A stretch of 11,344 bases of DNA from Comamonadaceae bacterium (GTDB lineage: Bacteria; Pseudomonadota; Gammaproteobacteria; Burkholderiales; Burkholderiaceae_C), in NCBI GenBank assembly GCA_947458345.1, contig CANHBU010000027.1, positions 1-11,344 of the forward strand. Reading direction: 5' to 3'. The notes below the pieces were generated by a model. That model did not search any database, had not been told where the DNA came from, and saw only the letters and a program-made list of their open reading frames with translations. Positions 7,026 to 11,344 of this stretch are shown here, one piece after another (within the stretch, counting starts at the first letter, position 1; each line of letters begins with the position of its first letter). The position numbers and the translations under genes are program-made.

Positions 7026-8759
7026 TCAGTTCCGTTCTGACCGCTGCGCCGGCTGGGGAGCCGGTGGCAGCATGGGCAGTTTGAGGCCGTGTTTGTGCGC
7101 CGTTGCCAGCGCCAATTCGTAGCCCGCGTCTGCGTGGCGCATCACGCCACTGGCGCAGTCGTTGACCAGCACGCGCGCCAGCCGCTTTTCGGCAGCGTCG
7201 CTGCCGTCGGCCACGATCACCATGCCCGCGTGCTGCGAGTAGCCCATGCCCACGCCGCCGCCATGGTGCAGGCTGACCCAGCTGGCTCCGCCGGCCGTGT
7301 TGAGCAGCGCGTTGAGCAGCGGCCAGTCGCTGACTGCATCGGTGCCGTCTTTCATGGCCTCGGTTTCACGGTTGGGGCTGGCCACCGAGCCGGTGTCGAG
7401 GTGGTCGCGCCCGATCACGATGGGCGCTTTGAGCTCGCCGCTGCGCACCATGGCGTTGAAGGCCAGCCCGGCCACATGGCGCTCGCCCAGACCGAGCCAG
7501 CAGATGCGCGCGGGCAGACCCTGAAAAGCGATCTTCTCGCGCGCCATGTCGAGCCAGCGGTGGGTGTGGTGGTTGTGCGGGAACAGCTCCTTGATCTTGG
7601 CGTCGGTCTTGTAGATGTCCTGCGGGTCGCCCGAGAGAGCCACCCAGCGAAACGGCCCCTTGCCTTCGCAAAACATCGGGCGAATGTAGGCGGGCACGAA
7701 GCCGGGAAAGTCGAAGGCATTTTTCACGCCCTCATCAAATGCCACCTGCCGGATGTTGTTGCCGTAGTCCACCGTGGGAATGCCCATGGCGTGAAAATCG
7801 AGCAGGGCCTGCACGTGGCGCGCGCAACTGCGCGCCGCTGCAGCTCTGATGGCGCCGTGCTGGGTCGGCTCCTTTTGCGCGGCCTTCCACTGCGCAGCCG
7901 TCCACCCTTGGGGCAGATAGCCGTGTACCAAGTCGTGCGCCGAGGTCTGGTCGGTCACGATATCAGGGCGCAGACCGCCGGCCTGGGCGCGCCGCACCAA
8001 CTCAGGCAGCACATCGGCCGCATTGCCCAACAGGGCGATCGAGACGGCCTGCTTGCTTCGGGTGTGCTGCCCGATGAGTTCGAGCGCATGGTCGATGTCG
8101 CGGGCCTGCTGGTCCACATAGCGGGTGCGCAGACGAAAGTCGATGCTGCTTTGCTGGCATTCGATGACCAAGCAACAGGCGCCGGCCAGCGTGGCCGCCA
8201 GAGGCTGCGCCGCGCCCATGCCGCCCAGGCCGGATGTGAGGATCCATTTGCCCGACAGATCGCTTTGGTAGTGCTGACGGCCCGCCTCGACAAAGGTCTC
8301 GTAGGTGCCCTGCACGATGCCTTGGCTGCCGATATAGATCCAGCTGCCGGCGGTCATCTGCCCATACATGAACAGGCCTTTGCGGTCGAGCTCGTTGAAG
8401 TGCTCCCAGTGGGCCCACTTGGGCACCAGGTTGCTGTTGGCCAGCAGCACACGCGGCGCATCGGGGTGGGTCTTGAAGACGCCCACCGGCTTGCCCGACT
8501 GGATCAGTAGGGACTCGTCGTCCTCCAGCTCCTTGAGGCTGGCCAGGATCTGGTCGAAGCTGGCCCAGTCGCGCGCGGCCCGGCCGATGCCGCCGTAGAC
8601 CACCAGGTGCTGCGGGTTTTCGGCCACCTGCGCATCGAGGTTGTTCTGGATCATGCGGTAGGCCGCCTCGGTCACCCAGCTTTTGCAGTGCAAGGTGGTG
8701 CCGCGGGGGGCTTGCACCAGGCGGCTGGGGTCGAGTCTGGGGTCCGGTTGTGGGCTCAT
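7026..8759 (-). CDS. hutU: Urocanate hydratase (HutU)
   Basis: A 577-residue NAD+-dependent enzyme converting urocanate to 4-imidazolone-5-propanoate, the second step of histidine degradation. Urocanase marks are [12 protein letters not shown] (54-65), [22 protein letters not shown] (134-155), [12 protein letters not shown] (177-188, NAD+-binding loop), VTDQTSAHD (268-276), [14 protein letters not shown] (366-379), [11 protein letters not shown] (417-427) and [16 protein letters not shown] (497-512). Cys420 in ARICW probably corresponds to the active-site cysteine studied in P. putida urocanase. The loop reads GMGAAQ where I recall GMGGAQ as usual. It is about 20 residues longer than the P. 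putida enzyme, mostly at the proline-rich ends. The ATG at 8757-8759 has GGAG (8771-8768) eight bases upstream, a fair ribosome site that supports this start. It is first in the hutUH operon and divergent from hutC, with a HutC operator between. Confidence 0.98.
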   Translation of the reverse strand: MSPQPDPRLDPSRLVQAPRGTTLHCKSWVTEAAYRMIQNNLDAQVAENPQHLVVYGGIGRAARDWASFDQILASLKELEDDESLLIQSGKPVGVFKTHPDAPRVLLANSNLVPKWAHWEHFNELDRKGLFMYGQMTAGSWIYIGSQGIVQGTYETFVEAGRQHYQSDLSGKWILTSGLGGMGAAQPLAATLAGACCLVIECQQSSIDFRLRTRYVDQQARDIDHALELIGQHTRSKQAVSIALLGNAADVLPELVRRAQAGGLRPDIVTDQTSAHDLVHGYLPQGWTAAQWKAAQKEPTQHGAIRAAAARSCARHVQALLDFHAMGIPTVDYGNNIRQVAFDEGVKNAFDFPGFVPAYIRPMFCEGKGPFRWVALSGDPQDIYKTDAKIKELFPHNHHTHRWLDMAREKIAFQGLPARICWLGLGERHVAGLAFNAMVRSGELKAPIVIGRDHLDTGSVASPNRETEAMKDGTDAVSDWPLLNALLNTAGGASWVSLHHGGGVGMGYSQHAGMVIVADGSDAAEKRLARVLVNDCASGVMRHADAGYELALATAHKHGLKLPMLPPAPQPAQRSERN

Positions 8760-8792
8760 TGCCTTGGCTCCATCGGTTCAGGGGGCTTGAAA

Positions 8793-8802
8793 TGTATAGA
8801 CA
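8793..8802. promoter_or_regulatory. HutC operator
   Basis: TGTATAGACA lies between divergent hutU and hutC. Its core GTATAGAC (8794-8801) fits the GTMTAKAC consensus described for the HutC subfamily of GntR regulators at every position. I found no second copy in the window. It falls at the predicted hutU transcription start, where bound repressor would block initiation, and near the hutC start region, which suggests autoregulation. The motif is seen; binding and urocanate release are family knowledge. Confidence 0.65.
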
Positions 8803-8803
8803 A

Positions 8804-8831
8804 ATTTTCCCGATATAAACTAAGTTGTCAA
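8804..8831 (-). promoter_or_regulatory. hutUH promoter candidate
   Basis: On the minus strand 8831-8826 is TTGACA, an exact -35, and 16 bp later 8809-8804 is GAAAAT, a 4-of-6 match to TATAAT. The start site would then be near 8797, inside the HutC operator, a sensible layout for repression. The -10 is mediocre. An alternative is TATACA inside the operator itself (8798-8793), which lacks a good -35. Confidence 0.4.
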
Positions 8832-8838
8832 GTCAACT
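8823..8838. promoter_or_regulatory. Second inverted repeat in hut control region
   Basis: AGTTG (8823-8827) and CAACT (8834-8838) form a 5-bp inverted repeat around six bases. On the minus strand the same stretch contains tandem TTGAC-TTGAC, overlapping the -35 of the hutU promoter candidate. It may bind an activator or a second regulator, or be incidental. It does not match the HutC consensus. Confidence 0.25.
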
Positions 8839-8859
8839 GCGCGATGCCGTTTGTCTTTT

Positions 8860-9657
8860 ATGCCGCCCATGAAATCGACGCTGAGCAAGCCGAGCAGGCG
8901 CGCGCCCCGCACCGGCCCGCCCGTCAGCCAATCGGCCTTGGCCACGGCTGCAGCGCCCGATCGCAGCGCGCTGCGCTATCAGCGCATCAAGCACTATGTA
9001 TTGGCGCAGATCCACGGCGGGGTGTGGAAAGAAGGCGATCTGATTGCGGGCGAGCAGGCGCTGGCCCAGCAGTTCGGCGTCTCGCGCATGACGGTCCATC
9101 GCGCCCTGCGCGAACTCAGCGACGAGCAGATCGTCGAGCGCCGACAGGGCTCTGGCACCTATGTGGCGCAGCAAAAGTACTACGCCAGCCTGGTGGAGAT
9201 CCGCAACATCGCCGACGAGATCGCCGCCCGAGGCCACCGGCACCGCAGCGAGCTGCACAAACTCGAGCGGGTTCGGGTGGGGCAGGCGCTGGCCCTGCGC
9301 ATGGGTCTGCCGGCAGGCAGCACCGCTTACCACTCGGTGGTGGTTCACTTCGAGAACGACGCGCCCATTCAGGTGGAAGACCGCTATGTCAACCCCAAAG
9401 TGGCGCCTGACTACCTGGCGCAAGACTTCGCCTCGCAAACGCCCAATGCTTACCTGATGCGGGTGGCCCCGTTGACGGGCGCCTCTTTTGTGATCGAGGC
9501 GCGCGCGCCGACGGCATCGACCGCCGAGTTGCTCGGTGTGGCCTTGACCGAGCCTTGCCTGGTGCTGCACCGCAAGACGCAGTCGCAAGGCTGCACGGCC
9601 TCTGTGGCCACCTTGTGGCATCCGGCCTCGCGCTATCGCTTCACCGGTTCGTTTTGA
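8860..9657 (+). CDS. hutC: Histidine utilization repressor HutC (GntR family)
   Basis: A 265-residue transcription factor. Residues 38-104 form a GntR winged helix-turn-helix (RYQRIKHYVLAQI, then EQALAQQFGVSRMTVHRAL, ending GSGTYV). The rest is a UTRA ligand domain closing with LWHPASRYRFTGSF, a tail typical of HutC. In known systems HutC represses hut genes and is released by urocanate, the HutH product. The start is uncertain: the frame opens with TTG at 8851 and has ATG at 8860 and 8869, none with a clear Shine-Dalgarno. I chose 8860. Either ATG leaves about 35 basic, proline- and alanine-rich residues ahead of the DNA-binding domain, somewhat longer than the P. putida protein (248 residues in all). 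It is divergent from hutU, 100 bp away, with the operator between, so autoregulation is likely. It ends 22 bp from the convergent CoA-binding protein gene. Confidence 0.95.
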   Translation: MPPMKSTLSKPSRRAPRTGPPVSQSALATAAAPDRSALRYQRIKHYVLAQIHGGVWKEGDLIAGEQALAQQFGVSRMTVHRALRELSDEQIVERRQGSGTYVAQQKYYASLVEIRNIADEIAARGHRHRSELHKLERVRVGQALALRMGLPAGSTAYHSVVVHFENDAPIQVEDRYVNPKVAPDYLAQDFASQTPNAYLMRVAPLTGASFVIEARAPTASTAELLGVALTEPCLVLHRKTQSQGCTASVATLWHPASRYRFTGSF

Positions 9658-9662
9658 AGGCC

Positions 9663-9683
9663 TTGGGCCCCGCGCGGGCTCAA
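9663..9683 (+). terminator. Hairpin between convergent hutC and CoA-binding gene
   Basis: TTGGGCCC (9663-9670) and GGGCTCAA (9676-9683) form an 8-bp stem with one G-U pair around a 5-base loop, starting six bases past the hutC stop and overlapping the stop codon of the opposing gene. It could end hutC transcription. No U-tract follows, so confidence is low. Confidence 0.3.
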
Positions 9684-10141
9684 GCGGCTGCCGCGGCGGC
9701 CATGCGGCTGCCCCCGGCCACCGCCTTGTGGTCGATTTTCAAGCAGCGGTCCTGCAGCGCCACCAGCCCGGCTTGCACGGCTTTGTGCATGGACGCATCG
9801 TCGCGAATGCCCAGTTGCAGCCAGACGGCGCGCGCGCCGATGGCCAGCGCTTCGTCCACGATGGGCGCGATGTCTTCGCTGTTGCGAAAGCAGTTGACCA
9901 GATCGATCCGGTGGTGCCGCGCGGCCTCAATCAGGTTGGGGTAGCAGGTCTGGCCCAGCACCTGCTCGGCGTTCGGATTGACCGGCACGATGTGGTAGCC
10001 GCGCGACTGCATGTACTGGGCCACGTCAAAACTGGCACGGTCGGGCCGGGGTGAGAGCCCGACCACTGCGATGGTCTGGCAATGGTTGAACACCCAGTTC
10101 ACGCGCTCGGCGGTTGAACCGGCTTGGGCTGGTTTGGGCAT
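9680..10141 (-). CDS. CoA-binding protein (YccU-like, CoA_binding_2 family)
   Basis: A 153-residue protein that is essentially one Rossmann-type CoA-binding domain. Marks are TIAVVGLSPRPDRASFDVAQYM (residues 23-44, nucleotide-binding turn), GYHIVPVNPN (48-57), GQTCYPNL (63-70), IDLVNCFRN (79-87), AVWLQLGIRDD (105-115) and a tail near CLKIDHK (133-139). It resembles E. coli YccU. The family is widespread and its physiological role is not well known; CoA or acyl-CoA binding is inferred from the fold. I chose the ATG at 10139-10141 because AAGGAG (10152-10147) sits five bases upstream and the family N-terminus begins there; the frame stays open to 10474, but that extension overlaps the DsbD-like gene in another frame. 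It lies 80 bp downstream of the DsbD-like gene on the same strand and is convergent with hutC. Confidence 0.9.
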   Translation of the reverse strand: MPKPAQAGSTAERVNWVFNHCQTIAVVGLSPRPDRASFDVAQYMQSRGYHIVPVNPNAEQVLGQTCYPNLIEAARHHRIDLVNCFRNSEDIAPIVDEALAIGARAVWLQLGIRDDASMHKAVQAGLVALQDRCLKIDHKAVAGGSRMAAAAAA

Positions 10142-10196
10142 GTTGTCTCCTTGGGCGCTGCCTGGCGCCTGCTGCCTCTGTGGATCTTGTTGGCTT

Positions 10197-10223
10197 GGGC
10201 GGGCAAGCCCGCCCCCCGTTTTT
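10197..10223 (+). terminator. GC-rich hairpin followed by T-run, plus orientation
   Basis: GGGCGGGC (10197-10204) pairs perfectly with GCCCGCCC (10207-10214), then CCCG and TTTTT (10219-10223). On the plus strand this looks like an intrinsic terminator, although both flanking genes run on minus; it would stop antisense transcription into the DsbD-like gene. On the minus strand the same hairpin directly follows that gene's stop but lacks a U-tract. The tight 2-base loop would probably open to four bases. Confidence 0.4.
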
Positions 10224-11344
10224 ACAACCGAGACAGGGCTGAGCGCAACTCCTGCACGCTCAAAATTTCTGAAAGCAGCACCGGCGCCTTGCCCGGCGCA
10301 TACAGGGCGTAGACCGGCACGCCCGAGCGGCCCAGGGCCCGAAGGGCAGCTGTGATGTCGTCGTCGCGCTGCGTCCAGTCGGCGCGCAGCAGCACCACGC
10401 GCCGGGCCTGTGCATCGGCCAGCACCGAGGCGTCGCGCAGCACGGTTTGCTTGTTGTACTGGCAGGTGATGCACCAGGCAGCCGTAAAGTCAACCAGTAC
10501 GGGCCGACCCTGCGCCAGCGTCTGCTCCACCAGGCCCGCGCGCCAGGGCTGCCAGGGCCCCGACTCGGCCACGGGCGCCTGGGGGCTGCGTAGCAGCTGC
10601 GGGCCGGCCCACCACAGACCGCCGGCCAGGGCGGCCAAGGCCAAAGCAGGGGCCAGCCGCCGCCCGTTGCCCAGCGTCCAAAGCAGCAGCGCCAGCAGCA
10701 GCAAGAGCAGCAGCAAACTGGCGGCCCCGTCGATGCCGCTTTGCTGGCCGAGCACCCAAACCAGCCAGACCACGGTGGCCAGCATGGGAAAGGCCATGAG
10801 CTGCTTAAAGCGCAGCATCCAGGGCCCAGGCTTGGGCAGCGCCCGGCCCAGCGCGGGCACGGCGCTGATGAGCAGGTAAGGCAGCGCCATGCCCAGGCCG
10901 AGTGCGGTAAAAATGCTCAGACCCTGCCAGGCCGGCAAGCTCAGGGCTGCGCCCAGCGAGGCCCCCATGAACGGGGCAGTGCAGGGCGAGGCGATGGCCA
11001 CCGCCAGCACGCCCGACAGCGCTGCGTCGGCCGCCGGATGGCGCAGCCGCCGGCCCGCCAGCGCTGGCGGGGCCAGCTGGGCAAAGTCAAACACACCGGC
11101 CAGGTTGAGCGCCAAGACCGTGAAAAGCGCGGCCAAGGCCGCCACCATGGCGGGGTTTTGCAGCTGAAAGCCCCAGCCCAGTTGCTCGCCGGCTGCGCGC
11201 AGGCCCAGCAGCAGCGCGCCCAGGGCGGCAAACGACAGCAGCACCCCGGCCGTGTAGGCCAGGCCCGCTTGCAGCCGCTCGGAGCGCTGCTGCACGCTCG
11301 CAAAGCCCAGCACTTTGATGGCCAGCACCGGAAAGACGCAAGGC
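10222..11344 (-). CDS. DsbD/ScsB-family thiol:disulfide reductase, C-terminal part (cut by window edge)
   Basis: This is the last 373 residues of an inner-membrane protein that passes electrons from cytoplasmic thioredoxin to the periplasm; the N-terminus lies beyond the right edge. The visible part opens with PCVFPVLAIKVLGF, the first cysteine helix of the DsbD transmembrane domain. The second conserved cysteine is in SPCTAPFMG (Cys 121 counting from the first visible residue), corresponding to E. coli Cys285. Several more hydrophobic helices follow, including a poly-leucine stretch. Then comes a periplasmic thioredoxin-like domain with WCITC (290-294) and a cis-proline GVPVY. CVFPVLAIKVLGF and AAWCITCQ look closer to the ScsB-type branch than to classical E. 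coli DsbD, so I give no symbol. All four redox cysteines in view are present. The TAA is at 10222-10224. The CoA-binding gene follows after 80 bp with its own ribosome site. Confidence 0.92.
   Translation of the reverse strand, partial: PCVFPVLAIKVLGFASVQQRSERLQAGLAYTAGVLLSFAALGALLLGLRAAGEQLGWGFQLQNPAMVAALAALFTVLALNLAGVFDFAQLAPPALAGRRLRHPAADAALSGVLAVAIASPCTAPFMGASLGAALSLPAWQGLSIFTALGLGMALPYLLISAVPALGRALPKPGPWMLRFKQLMAFPMLATVVWLVWVLGQQSGIDGAASLLLLLLLLALLLWTLGNGRRLAPALALAALAGGLWWAGPQLLRSPQAPVAESGPWQPWRAGLVEQTLAQGRPVLVDFTAAWCITCQYNKQTVLRDASVLADAQARRVVLLRADWTQRDDDITAALRALGRSGVPVYALYAPGKAPVLLSEILSVQELRSALSRL
10681..10715. repeat. CAG/CTG-rich tract coding a leucine run
   Basis: A near-continuous run of CAG and related triplets on plus encodes about eight leucines, one alanine and three more leucines in a membrane helix of the DsbD-like protein. 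Codons are mixed (CTG, CTC, TTG, CTT), so it is an imperfect tract with limited slippage potential. Confidence 0.5.

Noticed and set aside
5869..8510. Two long plus-strand open frames (417 and 473 codons) opposite hutH and hutU
   Set aside because: Histidine-, alanine- and glycine-rich mirror translations of hutH and hutU; typical GC-rich shadows.
10142..10474. Upstream extension of the CoA-binding protein to 264 residues
   Set aside because: The extension overlaps the DsbD-like coding sequence out of frame and reads as low-complexity arginine/alanine; the ATG at 10141 has AAGGAG in front of it.

Overview
The window is GC-rich (roughly two thirds G+C in coding parts) and carries ordinary chromosomal genes of a Gram-negative proteobacterium. 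Protein character, a hemE-priA pair and a HutC-controlled hut operon suggest a betaproteobacterium of the Burkholderiales, perhaps Comamonadaceae. That placement is inference from family resemblance, not a database result. I see no insertion sequence, prophage, CRISPR array, tRNA or rRNA.

Layout. (1) 1-496, minus: N-terminal part of a Rep-type superfamily 1 helicase, cut by the window edge; the frame is open with clear helicase motifs. (2) 658-1608, plus: AEC-family membrane transporter, divergent from rep and convergent with priA. (3) 1650-3773, minus: priA, primosomal helicase. (4) 3774-4219: a 446-bp gap, AT-rich for this genome over its priA-proximal half, with a perfect DnaA box, a second DnaA box fitting TTATNCACA and several inverted or direct repeats. 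(5) 4220-5332, minus: hemE, with an extended -10 promoter candidate just upstream. (6) 5476-8759, minus: hutU then hutH, two bases apart, a histidine-degradation operon. (7) 8760-8859: control region holding a HutC-type operator. (8) 8860-9657, plus: hutC repressor. (9) 9680-10141, minus: small CoA-binding protein. (10) 10222-11344, minus: C-terminal part of a DsbD/ScsB-type disulfide reductase, cut by the right edge.

How the genes work together. HutC, HutU and HutH form a compact urocanate-responsive unit: HutH makes urocanate from histidine, HutU hydrates it, and HutC is expected to repress until urocanate accumulates. The later steps (HutI, HutF/HutG) are not encoded here. Rep and PriA are both replication-restart helicases and lie about 1.2 kb apart. 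The DnaA boxes ahead of priA add to a replication theme. hemE serves heme synthesis. The DsbD-like protein moves reducing power across the inner membrane.

Nothing here is convincingly a new system. The spots most worth a second look are the DnaA-box gap between hemE and priA and the hut control region.
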